Source: Bacteroidota bacterium
Lineage (GTDB): Bacteria; Bacteroidota; Kryptoniia; Kryptoniales; JAKASW01
Length of the DNA stretch: 11,696 nucleotides
NCBI GenBank assembly: GCA_021796055.1
Contig: JAJYOS010000104.1
Coordinates: 1-11,696 of the forward strand
Reading direction: 5' to 3'
The stretch's first letter is position 1; each line of letters starts with the position of its first letter. This document shows positions 1 through 7,371 of the stretch, in pieces. A model generated the notes under the pieces. It was not told the origin of the DNA and ran no database searches. It saw only the letters and a program-made list of their open reading frames with translations. Both the position numbers and the translations under genes were made by a program.

Positions 1-59
1 GGAAGTGCAGGCAGCTGAATTATGTTCTGTACTTTTTCCTTTAATACTTCATTTTCCAT
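1..59 (-). CDS. 5' end of a probable second HDOD-type protein (cut by window edge)
   Basis: An ATG at 57-59 opens a frame that runs off the left edge, giving 19 full codons plus a proline. The peptide begins MENEVLKEK and continues QNIIQLPALP. The I-x-x-LP-x-LP pattern is how many HDOD proteins start, and it lines up with IRELPTFP near the N-terminus of the complete HDOD protein just upstream. The start lies inside the last codons of that gene (19-base overlap), with AGG eight bases before the ATG, so it would be coupled to it. Only 20 residues are visible, so the family call is an inference; another N-terminal helix with an LPxLP motif cannot be ruled out. Confidence 0.5.
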   Translation of the reverse strand, partial: MENEVLKEKVQNIIQLPAL

Positions 60-1207
60 TGCTCTAACCTGTTTGTCAAGATTGCGCGTTCCGCCATTTG
101 CTGCAGAGCAGATATGGCGCCCTTATAATATTCGGCGACTCTAGGCTCTTCGTATCCCAGCACACTTGCGACCTGCCTCAATTCCAGCCCCTCATAAAGC
201 TTCAAAGTAATGACCAGTCTTTCCATCGCCGGCAGGAGTTTGATCGCATCTTTGAAAAACCGCTTTAGAGTTTCGTCATCCAATTCCTTTTCGTCAGTTT
301 CCTTTTCGGTTTCAGGAGACTCCAGTGCATCTTCCTGCATCACGTAATCGACTATCGGAATTTTCACCTTTACCGTTGAGGACAAATCGTCGTTCACGTA
401 TCTATCGGCAAGGGTTTTGAAGGAGGCGCCCAGTTTGTCGACGCCTATCAGCTGCAGAGCGCCGACGTCGAACTTGATCGGCAAATCGGAGCAGGAATAC
501 CCAGTCGCTGATGCGATTTGATTCGCAACGTGAATGATCGCCGTCAGCTGTGCATTTATTTCCGCGAGCGCCGGGGTATGGTGATATCTTATGGCCTCCA
601 CGAAATATTTAGGGAAATTCCATTTATCGGCCAGCCACGCACCCACGTCCGCATGATTGCTGCCGATTACAATTGCTTCGGCCTGCGACTGCGGGAGGTT
701 CTGTTCGTCTATCAACGTCTGTATTTCTTCGAAATCGTCGGGGAAATAGCGATAGAGCACGAGTATGCCGATGTCGTGCAGCAAGCCCACTGCATACGCC
801 TCACCCGGCCGCCTGTATTTAACTTCCCTTGCAAGAGACCTTGCAGCAGAGGCAGTGTCCATAGAATGCTTCCAGAACTTTCTGGGATCAAAATGCTTCG
901 CCGATCCACCCTTGAAGAGATATATGAGGGTAAGCGACAGAACCGTGTCCCGAAGCGTTTCGAATCCGAGAGCGACGATGGCCCACTCGACCGTCGAGAT
1001 CTTCCTGGCAAAGCCGTAGAAAGGCGAATTTGCGACTCTCAATATTCGTGACGACAAAGAAGGATCTTTGGAAATAATCTGCGCCAACTCTGCCGCGCTG
1101 CTGTCGGTGTCGCTCGCCAGTCGCATTACCTCCAATGCGGTGGTCGGGAAAGTCGGCAGCTCTCTTATCGATGATAATCTGTCTGTCAATTGTCCTACCT
1201 CTATCAT
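41..1207 (-). CDS. HDOD domain protein with C-terminal sigma-70 region 4-like domain
   Basis: A predicted cytosolic regulator of 388 residues; plain HDOD proteins are usually about 100 residues shorter. The HDOD domain spans roughly residues 14-210, with the hallmark stretches ISKDPSLSSRILRVANSPFYG-like (45-65), WKHS (112-115), GLLHDIG (141-147) and NHADVGAWLADKW (184-196). His144-Asp145 is kept, but the last HD metal-ligand position seems to be Asn229 (HVANQIA), so phosphohydrolase activity is doubtful, as in most HDOD proteins. Residues 290-312 form an acidic linker. Residues 325-374 align without gaps to region 4 of the sigma factor encoded just upstream, starting LPAMERLVITLKLYEG. No sigma region 2 is present. 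The ATG overlaps the sigma gene stop (ATGA, 1204-1207) and AAGGA lies nine bases upstream. A role in modulating FliA or RNA polymerase is an inference from this arrangement. Confidence 0.85.
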   Translation of the reverse strand: MIEVGQLTDRLSSIRELPTFPTTALEVMRLASDTDSSAAELAQIISKDPSLSSRILRVANSPFYGFARKISTVEWAIVALGFETLRDTVLSLTLIYLFKGGSAKHFDPRKFWKHSMDTASAARSLAREVKYRRPGEAYAVGLLHDIGILVLYRYFPDDFEEIQTLIDEQNLPQSQAEAIVIGSNHADVGAWLADKWNFPKYFVEAIRYHHTPALAEINAQLTAIIHVANQIASATGYSCSDLPIKFDVGALQLIGVDKLGASFKTLADRYVNDDLSSTVKVKIPIVDYVMQEDALESPETEKETDEKELDDETLKRFFKDAIKLLPAMERLVITLKLYEGLELRQVASVLGYEEPRVAEYYKGAISALQQMAERAILTNRLEQWKMKY

Positions 1208-1932
1208 AGTTCAACTTCCTTCTTAAAGAGCGCCTTCAGCTTCGCAATGACCTCCGAATGTATCTGGGAGACTCTCGATTCGCTTATCCCGAGCGTCTTT
1301 CCGATTTCTTTGAAGGTCAGTTCTTCATAGTAGTACAGGGTGACCACCATCCGTTCCCTTTCAGGGAGCTGCTTCAGCGCGATGACGAGCTGTTCCTTCA
1401 TCTCGGCATCCTCGTACATTTCGATCACTTCGCTGTCGCCGCTGATCACGTCTTCCAGGGTCATGTCCTCGCCGATTGACCTCGTCAATGAAACGGCATC
1501 GGCGTTTGCCAGGTAGCCCTTGATCTGCTCAAACTCGCTCACGCTCATGTTGATCGCTTTTGCGTACTTCTCGCCGTTCACCGTGTCCATGTTGAGTTCG
1601 CTGAGCGATTTGGATGCCTTCTTATACTTGTCCCTGACGGACCTCGGCAGCCAGTCGACCTTTCTTATCTCATCAAGCATGATTCCGCGGATCCTCTGGG
1701 AGGCGAAGGTCTCGAACTTCACTCCACGGGCCGGATCGAATCTCTCTATCGCTTCGTTAAGGCCGATGATACCGATGCTCATCAGGTCCTCGTTGTTGAA
1801 CACGCAGCGGGAAGGGAGATTGATCGCCCTCGCGGCGAATTTCACGAGATTCAGATACGCGAGCACGAGTTCTTTCTTTGTTGCCGCGGATCTCCGCCTC
1901 GAATACTTTTTCCATAGTTCCTGAGTAGTCAT
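1204..1932 (-). CDS. fliA: RNA polymerase sigma factor for flagellar genes (FliA/WhiG family)
   Basis: Sigma factor of 242 residues, the usual size for FliA (sigma-28), which directs RNA polymerase to late flagellar and chemotaxis promoters. Region 1.2/2 is clear: LWKKY (6-10), DLMSIGIIGLNEAIERFDP (49-67), GVKFETFASQRIRG (70-83), then DWLPRSVR (93-100), a typical FliA/WhiG signature. Region 4 covers 189-238, with LPERERMVVTLYYYEELT followed by a helix-turn-helix ending SESRVSQIHSEVIAKL. Region 3 (about 110-137) is divergent and lacks the usual GR-x-PT motif. The ATG overlaps the preceding stop by ATGA, and GAGG lies seven bases upstream. Being last-but-one in a structural-gene operon, it would be made with the basal body; no flgM anti-sigma gene is in the window. 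Assignment to the flagellar type is firm from sequence and neighbours. Confidence 0.93.
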   Translation of the reverse strand: MTTQELWKKYSRRRSAATKKELVLAYLNLVKFAARAINLPSRCVFNNEDLMSIGIIGLNEAIERFDPARGVKFETFASQRIRGIMLDEIRKVDWLPRSVRDKYKKASKSLSELNMDTVNGEKYAKAINMSVSEFEQIKGYLANADAVSLTRSIGEDMTLEDVISGDSEVIEMYEDAEMKEQLVIALKQLPERERMVVTLYYYEELTFKEIGKTLGISESRVSQIHSEVIAKLKALFKKEVEL

Positions 1933-2177
1933 ACCTGTACCTCAACTTTCTTCCCTTCTCTTTCCCGAGAGGGAGCTTGCAAGTCATCTGATCTGTTTTT
2001 CTGGAGTGTCAGGAAGAACATCAAAACGAGCGTTAGCATGAGAATAATGAGCGCCACTCCAAAGGCGAGCATGAACGACCTTATCACTGCGTCGGTCGCA
2101 TCAAAGCCAATCGACATGTAGTAAACGATTGCCAGGAAGAAGATTAATAACGGTATTCTTAATGCCAGCTTTTCCAT
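1929..2177 (-). CDS. Small two-pass membrane protein of unknown function
   Basis: I do not recognise this 82-residue protein. It has two hydrophobic stretches, about residues 5-25 and 31-58, separated by a short FDATDA loop, then a polar charged tail (59-82, QKNRSDDLQAPSREREGKK...) that is probably cytoplasmic, given the basic residues there. It is likely an inner-membrane hairpin. It is locked into the operon: its ATG overlaps the flhG stop (TAATG, 2175-2179) and its TGA overlaps the fliA start (ATGA). A weak purine-rich stretch (AAGAAAAAG) precedes the start, so it probably depends on coupling to flhG. The position between flhG and fliA suggests a flagellar role, perhaps in assembly or number control, but nothing in the sequence proves that. 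Its tight fit on both sides makes a chance open frame unlikely. Confidence 0.75.
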   Translation of the reverse strand: MEKLALRIPLLIFFLAIVYYMSIGFDATDAVIRSFMLAFGVALIILMLTLVLMFFLTLQKNRSDDLQAPSREREGKKVEVQV

Positions 2178-2983
2178 TACTTTTTCTTCGCGATTCTTTC
2201 GGCTATGGTTTTTATTGCAATTGACGAGGGTGAATCGGGAAACTCTTCCATCAAAGGTGTCTGTACGCTGACCGCCTGTTCCATCGACGTATCGGACGGT
2301 ATAAAACCGGCATAGTCAATCTTCATATTCAGGAAATGGTCGCTTACCAGGTCGAATTTCATCCTGACTTCCTCCGCTTCCGCCTCATTCTTGGCGTTGT
2401 TTATGAGGAGCTTGAGGCTGGCACTGGAGTTAATCCTTTTTATTGCCTTCACCAGGACGTAAGCATCCATTACCGCGGTGGGCTCAGGGGTAGAAACGAC
2501 GAGCACTTCGTCGGAAAGAAGCGCCAGCGAAATCGATTCCTGAACGATCCCGCCTGCAGTATCAATGACCGCATAATTGAACGTCGGCTCCATCGACCCG
2601 ACCTCCCTGAACAGGACCGCTGCATCGCTGGATCCGAGTCTCTTGAGTTTCCCGTCCGACGAACCGGCAAGCAGAAAAACGTTTGGCGAAATCTCCTGGA
2701 TTGCCTCCTTAAGCCGCGACGTGCCTTCGATAACATCAAAGAGGCGATTCGCGGGAGAAACGCCTGAAAGGATGTCGAGATTCGACAGATTCACGTTTCC
2801 GTCAATCAGCAGGACGCGAGCTCCGTCCCGGGCGAGCGCTATGCCCAAATTCAAGGCGATGATGCTCTTGCCGACCCCTCCCTTGCCGCTGACAACGCTT
2901 ATCTTATGCGGCAGCTTGCCCATCGGCACCACCTTTGTCTGTGCCTCTACCACTTCCCTTAGTTTTACCGCCTGATCAAGCAT
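2177..2983 (-). CDS. flhG: FlhG (FleN/YlxH), MinD-like ATPase controlling flagellar number
   Basis: P-loop ATPase of the MinD/ParA family, 268 residues, which works with FlhF to limit flagellar number. The N-terminus has the FlhG-specific DQAxxLR motif (residues 3-9, DQAVKLR), known in this family as the part that stimulates the FlhF GTPase, which supports the ATG at 2981-2983; GGAG lies nine bases upstream. The deviant Walker A is SGKGGVGKS (32-40), with the signature lysine at 34. The switch II stretch is VIDTAGGI (139-146). The C-terminal helix (SSIAIKTIAERIAKKK) could be the membrane-binding helix. The stretch after beta-2 reads IDGNVNLSNLD (60-70): the position matching the catalytic Asp40 of E. 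coli MinD is Asn63 here. The gene overlaps flhF by 8 bases and the next gene by 1 base. Confidence 0.93.
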   Translation of the reverse strand: MLDQAVKLREVVEAQTKVVPMGKLPHKISVVSGKGGVGKSIIALNLGIALARDGARVLLIDGNVNLSNLDILSGVSPANRLFDVIEGTSRLKEAIQEISPNVFLLAGSSDGKLKRLGSSDAAVLFREVGSMEPTFNYAVIDTAGGIVQESISLALLSDEVLVVSTPEPTAVMDAYVLVKAIKRINSSASLKLLINNAKNEAEAEEVRMKFDLVSDHFLNMKIDYAGFIPSDTSMEQAVSVQTPLMEEFPDSPSSIAIKTIAERIAKKK

Positions 2984-4211
2984 TCGTCTCGACTCCGGTT
3001 TTGTAGATCATGTTTGCGAGATTCGCACCGGATGCAGGCTCGATATCATCCGGCACACTCTGCCCGTTTGTCAGGAACGAAAAAGGAAGTCTCGACTCGC
3101 GGGCCAGGCTGAGAACCATGCCGAGGGACACGGCCTCATCTGTCTTTGTAATGAGCAATCGGTTGGGCTTCAGGCTTCTGAACTTCTTGTATATGTCACG
3201 GACCGTGCTCAGCGAGAAGTTCGCACTCATGACGAGGTGGACCTCATTGGGATCGGCAGCATCGATGAACCTTCCCAGTTCGACAATCCTGTCCGCACTT
3301 CTCTGGCTGCGACCGACGGTGTCTATGTAAATCGTGTCGAAGCTGGAATACTTTCTTATTGCCGCTATCATTTCGTCCGGTGTGTAGACAACCGACATCG
3401 GGATCGAAGCAATGTCTGCGAAGGCCTTAAGCTGATCTATCGCACCTATGCGATAGGTATCTGCCGTAATCAGGGCGACGCTTTCACCCTTGACGAGTTT
3501 ACTTATCGAGGCAAGCTTTGCGATCGTGGTCGTCTTCCCGACGCCGGTAGGGCCGACGACCGCAATCACGTACCCTTTCCTTCCGCCGCGGCGAACAGGG
3601 GCCTCTTGTATCCGCTGTGCTATTGAGTTGGTGACAAATTTGTCGACGGCCAATTGATTCTCGATCTCGGCGCCGCTCAGTTTGTGATTGCAGACCTGCA
3701 CTATCTCCAGGGCTATTTCTTCCTCGACTTCGCTGTCGATGAGAGAGGAGTAGACGCTCTTCAGGCTCTCGGAAAGGACGGGCATCTTCGAACGCTTGAT
3801 ATGCTGCGCGATCTCTCCGAGGGCGCTCTTGACATCCGAAAGTTCCTGCTTGAGTATTTCGTTATCGTAATTCAGATGGGGCTGGGCATTCTGCGGAACC
3901 GGCTGCCGGTGAGGCTGGTCGTTCTTCCTCTTATCTTCGAAGCTTGAAGCGAGTTGTCGCAGGCTGCCGAGCACGTCGTCGTCCGCCCTGACTGCCGCCG
4001 GCCTGGTACCTGCAGGCAGCTGAGGCGGAGCTTTCACCGGGGCTTCATCATAAGCAGCGGTTACCTCGAAATACTCTCCGCCCCCGATTCCGAGCAGGCC
4101 GCCCTTCGCGACCCGGCGAGTGTTCAGAATAACGGCATCTTCGCCGAATTCCGCCCTCATCTTGTCTGCGGCTTCCTTAGCAGTAGCCCCGATAAACTTC
4201 TTGATTCTCAT
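2976..4211 (-). CDS. flhF: FlhF, SRP-type GTPase for flagellar placement
   Basis: SRP-family GTPase of 411 residues, in the normal range for FlhF, which recruits early flagellar components to the assembly site at the membrane. The N-terminal B domain opens MRIKKFIGATAKEAADKM and continues GEDAVILNTR, typical of FlhF. Residues 55-115 are a low-complexity, proline- and charge-rich linker. The NG domain has G1 GPTGVGKTTT (220-229), G2 DTYRIGA (251-257), G3 DTVGRSQ (297-303; Val where SRP GTPases usually have Ala or Pro), G4 TKTD (355-358) and a closing motif TNGQSVPDDI (381-390) characteristic of FlhF. The start overlaps the flhA stop as ATGA, with GGAAGG upstream. The adjacent flhG encodes its expected partner and carries the FlhF-activating motif. 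Confidence 0.95.
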   Translation of the reverse strand: MRIKKFIGATAKEAADKMRAEFGEDAVILNTRRVAKGGLLGIGGGEYFEVTAAYDEAPVKAPPQLPAGTRPAAVRADDDVLGSLRQLASSFEDKRKNDQPHRQPVPQNAQPHLNYDNEILKQELSDVKSALGEIAQHIKRSKMPVLSESLKSVYSSLIDSEVEEEIALEIVQVCNHKLSGAEIENQLAVDKFVTNSIAQRIQEAPVRRGGRKGYVIAVVGPTGVGKTTTIAKLASISKLVKGESVALITADTYRIGAIDQLKAFADIASIPMSVVYTPDEMIAAIRKYSSFDTIYIDTVGRSQRSADRIVELGRFIDAADPNEVHLVMSANFSLSTVRDIYKKFRSLKPNRLLITKTDEAVSLGMVLSLARESRLPFSFLTNGQSVPDDIEPASGANLANMIYKTGVETNA

Positions 4212-6283
4212 TGTGCTGCGATCCTTCCGATAATGTCTATCTCAGTTCGCGACGGCAATTCCGTGTATGATGTCACCGCCACATGCGCGAAGTTCATGTG
4301 AATTAACCTGTAGAAATACAGTCGGACCGTCGCGGAGCAGATCACGATCGGGTCGTACCCGAAGGTCTGCGCATGTTCCACATTCTTTGCAACGCTGTTG
4401 TTGATTGACTTGGTTACGTCCGGCGAAAGCCCGAGCGTATTGGTTATTTCTTTCTGTGTCTGAAGAGATGCCGCAAGCATCTGTTCCACGACGGGATCGA
4501 GCGCGATGGCGTGAATTACTCCCGAGGGATCTGCAAAGAGAGCCGCGATCGTCTCTGAAAGCGCGTGCCTCACATATTCGGTCAACACTTCCGGGTTCTT
4601 GGTCACCTTCGAATAATCGAGAAGCGATTCGATGATCGTTACGAGGTCGCGGATGGGGACGCGTTCTTTCAGCAGGTTCTGAAGCACCTTCTGGAGAGTC
4701 CCCATCGGAAGCACTTCCGGGGTGATCTCGTCGACGAGTGCCTGATATTCTTTCTTCAGGTTATCTATGAGCGTTTTAACTTCCTGCCTGCTCAATATCC
4801 GGTCGGCGTTTCTTTTCAGGGTCTCGGTAAGGTGAGTCGACAGGACCGCCGCGGCCTCTATGACGGTGAACCCGAGGACTTCAGCGTTGTCGCGCTGTGC
4901 CTTTTCAATCCAGACCGCCGGGAGTCCGAATGTCGGGTCTGTCACGAATAACCCGGGCAGGTCGCCCTCCTTCATGCTCGGGCTCATCGCAAGGTAGCGG
5001 TCCACAAAAATCTCTCCTCCGGCCACCTGCACGCCTCTTATCTTAACCACGTACTGGCTCGGTTGCAGCTGCAGGTTGTCGCGCACTCTTATCGGCGGAA
5101 CGATTATGCCCATCTCCAGCGCTATCTGTTTCCGCAGAGTCGTTATTCGCTGGAAGAGATCGCCCCCGGCTTCCTCATCCACCATTGAAATCAGGCCGTA
5201 GCCGATTTCAACCTCTATAGGATCGACCTGCAGGTACGATTCAATTTTATCGTCTTTCTTCTCGGCGGCTTCCCCGGCTCCTTCGGCTACCTGCGGCTTC
5301 TCTGAAATTTGACTGCGCATATATCCGGCAGCAGCCATAATGGAACCGAGTGCCAGGAACGGGACAGTCGGCAGGCCGGGGATTATGGCGAAAAAGCCGA
5401 GCGTTCCGCCTGCAATGTAAAGTGCCTTCGGACGCGAGAAGAGCTGGTTCTTCAGTTCGACGTCAAGCTGATTTCCTGCCGCGCTTCTCGTAACCACCAT
5501 ACCTGCCGCCGTCGAGATTACCAGCGCCGGGATCTGAGTAACCAGACCGTCACCGATAGTCAGCAGCGTGAAGTGAGCGAGAGATTCCTGCAGATCCATG
5601 CCCTGCTGGACCATGCCGATGATGAAACCGCCGACAATATTGACGACGATTATGATGATTCCCGCGATTGCGTCTCCCTTGACAAACTTGCTGGCGCCGT
5701 CCATTGCGCCGAAGAAATCGGCCTCTTTCTGGAGCCGCAGGCGGCGATCACGAGCCTCATGTTCGTTTATCAGCCCGGAATTCAGGTCGGCGTCTATGCT
5801 CATCTGCTTTCCCGGCATGGCGTCCAACGTAAATCTCGCCGTGACCTCCGCAATTCTTCCCGAACCTTTGACTATTACCACAAACTGGATCGTAGCCAGG
5901 ATGATGAATATGATCACACCGACAACGTAGTTACCCTGGACAACGAATGACCCGAAGGCATGAATAACCTCACCGGCATAACCGGTGCTGAGGATCAGTC
6001 TCGCCGAGGCAACGTTAAGCGAGAGTCTGAATAGTGTAAGAATGAGCAGGAGACCCGGGAAGGCTGATAGCTCGAGAGGGCTCGTTATATACATTGCAAC
6101 CATCAGAAGAACTATGGAGAAGGTGATATTTGCCGATATCAGCACATCCAGCATGAACGGCGGCAGCGGAACGATCATCATCGCGAGGATCAGTATTACC
6201 AGGCCGGCAAGCGCAAGATCCGAATTGGATCCGAGGAACTTGTACGTTCTGCTGTTTGAAATTCTTTCTACTGTCGTTGCCAT
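4208..6283 (-). CDS. flhA: FlhA, major gate protein of the flagellar type III export apparatus
   Basis: Inner-membrane protein of 691 residues, the usual FlhA length. It forms the nonameric ring and cytoplasmic docking platform for export chaperone-substrate complexes and helps couple proton flow to export. The N-terminal part has about eight membrane segments (roughly 23-46, 48-68, 75-98, 115-138, 204-224, 237-262, 288-305, 306-322). The FHIPEP-family signatures are present: LFRLSLNVASARLIL (84-98) and RFTLDAMPGKQMSIDADL (150-167). Asp204 in FVKGDAIAG matches the conserved Asp208 of Salmonella FlhA. A charged linker (326-350) leads to the cytoplasmic domain (about 351-691). The ATG follows the flhB stop after one base (TGA-T-ATG), with GGAAGA upstream, and its TGA overlaps the flhF start. 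Confidence 0.97.
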   Translation of the reverse strand: MATTVERISNSRTYKFLGSNSDLALAGLVILILAMMIVPLPPFMLDVLISANITFSIVLLMVAMYITSPLELSAFPGLLLILTLFRLSLNVASARLILSTGYAGEVIHAFGSFVVQGNYVVGVIIFIILATIQFVVIVKGSGRIAEVTARFTLDAMPGKQMSIDADLNSGLINEHEARDRRLRLQKEADFFGAMDGASKFVKGDAIAGIIIIVVNIVGGFIIGMVQQGMDLQESLAHFTLLTIGDGLVTQIPALVISTAAGMVVTRSAAGNQLDVELKNQLFSRPKALYIAGGTLGFFAIIPGLPTVPFLALGSIMAAAGYMRSQISEKPQVAEGAGEAAEKKDDKIESYLQVDPIEVEIGYGLISMVDEEAGGDLFQRITTLRKQIALEMGIIVPPIRVRDNLQLQPSQYVVKIRGVQVAGGEIFVDRYLAMSPSMKEGDLPGLFVTDPTFGLPAVWIEKAQRDNAEVLGFTVIEAAAVLSTHLTETLKRNADRILSRQEVKTLIDNLKKEYQALVDEITPEVLPMGTLQKVLQNLLKERVPIRDLVTIIESLLDYSKVTKNPEVLTEYVRHALSETIAALFADPSGVIHAIALDPVVEQMLAASLQTQKEITNTLGLSPDVTKSINNSVAKNVEHAQTFGYDPIVICSATVRLYFYRLIHMNFAHVAVTSYTELPSRTEIDIIGRIAAQ

Positions 6284-6284
6284 A

Positions 6285-7370
6285 TCAGTTTCTTCCGAAT
6301 CCCGGCTTTATTTTTTTCATGCGGTAAATGTAGGCGAGTATCTGCGCGACCGCCTTGAACAACTCCGGCGGTATCTGCTCATCAATCTCTACGGTCCGGT
6401 ACAGAAGCTGCGCCAGCGGCTTATCCTCTACTATGGGCACATTATTTTCGGCCGCAACTTTCTTGATTCTCTGGGCTACCAGGTCTTTTCCTTTTGCAAC
6501 CACTTTCGGTGCAGACATTACCTGCGAGTCGTACTTGATTGCGACCGCATAGTGCGTCGGGTTCGTCACCACCACGTCCGCCTTCGGAACGGCGTGCATC
6601 ATTCTCAGGCGATGGCGCTTCACCATTTCCCGTCTCTGTCTTCCCTTGATGTGCGGGTCACCCTCTTCCTGCTTATGTTCTTCCTTTACTTCCTGTTTTG
6701 TCATTCTCGAGTCGCGGTCGAATTTTCTCTTCTGTACGAAGAAATCAATGGCTGCAAGGACCAGGAAGGCGGCAGAAATCTTCACTGTGACCGCAAAGGC
6801 GCTATGCCCCATAAACGCAAATATCACCGCCGGAGAGCTGTCGACCAGCTTGACAGAGTTCATGATCAGGTCTTTAACCGTCACGTATCCCAGTATCCCG
6901 ACGAGCGCCACCTTCAGAATGCTCTTGCTGAGCTGGATCATCGATTGCGAGGAAAAACCGAGCTTCTTTATCCCGTTAAGCGGATTGAGGGCGGAAGCCT
7001 TCGGCCTGAGCGGCTTGAATGTGAACACGAATCCGAACTGTGCCACGTTGGAAGCGACGCCGACGAGCATTATGGTAAGGATAACGGGAGCCACTATGAT
7101 CGCAAACCTGAGAAGGGCCGTATTGAAAATTGAAACCGCGCTGGCTTGGGTGAGATCGCTGCCGTACGAGAGAGAGAGGTAACTCTTCATGACGTTCCCG
7201 ATCTGGTCGACAAACGAGCCGCCGACTATATATATGGCGAGAACCCCTGCCATGAGCACGGCCGCCGAGGGGATCTCCATACTCTTGGGGACTTTTCCTT
7301 CGCGTCTGATTTCACTGCGCCGTTTAGGCGTAGCTTGTTCTGTCTTGTCCTGAAAACTCTGCTCTGGCAC
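6285..7370 (-). CDS. flhB: FlhB, export-apparatus substrate-specificity switch protein
   Basis: Membrane protein of 361 residues that switches export from rod/hook subunits to filament subunits. The N-terminus (KTEQATPKRRSEIRREGKVPKS, about 9-30) is the family signature. Four membrane segments follow near 35-52, 85-107, 149-170 and 186-210, then a basic linker (214-260). The autocleavage motif NPTH is intact at 270-273 in VVTNPTHYAVAIKYD, so self-cleavage between Asn270 and Pro271 is expected. The C-terminal part includes EDKPLAQLLYRTVEIDEQIP (315-334), as usual. The start codon is GTG (7368-7370), the only non-ATG start in this operon, one base after the fliR stop. An AGG lies ten bases upstream, so initiation probably relies on coupling to fliR. 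Confidence 0.96.
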   Translation of the reverse strand: MPEQSFQDKTEQATPKRRSEIRREGKVPKSMEIPSAAVLMAGVLAIYIVGGSFVDQIGNVMKSYLSLSYGSDLTQASAVSIFNTALLRFAIIVAPVILTIMLVGVASNVAQFGFVFTFKPLRPKASALNPLNGIKKLGFSSQSMIQLSKSILKVALVGILGYVTVKDLIMNSVKLVDSSPAVIFAFMGHSAFAVTVKISAAFLVLAAIDFFVQKRKFDRDSRMTKQEVKEEHKQEEGDPHIKGRQRREMVKRHRLRMMHAVPKADVVVTNPTHYAVAIKYDSQVMSAPKVVAKGKDLVAQRIKKVAAENNVPIVEDKPLAQLLYRTVEIDEQIPPELFKAVAQILAYIYRMKKIKPGFGRN

Positions 7371-7371
7371 T

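Noticed and set aside
712..1051. Other open frames on both strands over the HDOD gene
   Set aside because: All lie within the clear HDOD coding frame and show no family features.
3437..3456. Perfect 8-base inverted repeat (CTATCGCA, 4-base loop, TGCGATAG)
   Set aside because: It falls inside flhF on the codons for the conserved G2 motif (TYRIGAI), so the protein sequence explains it; there is no T-run for a terminator.
5309..5950. Plus-strand open frame of 213 codons opposite flhA
   Set aside because: It is antisense to the conserved FlhA membrane region and is rich in D, H and R, as expected for a complement of hydrophobic codons.
5985..7133. Plus-strand open frame of 382 codons opposite flhA and flhB
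   Set aside because: It runs antisense across the junction of two unmistakable genes, has no recognisable domain and its composition is what the complement of membrane-protein codons gives. It is a shadow.
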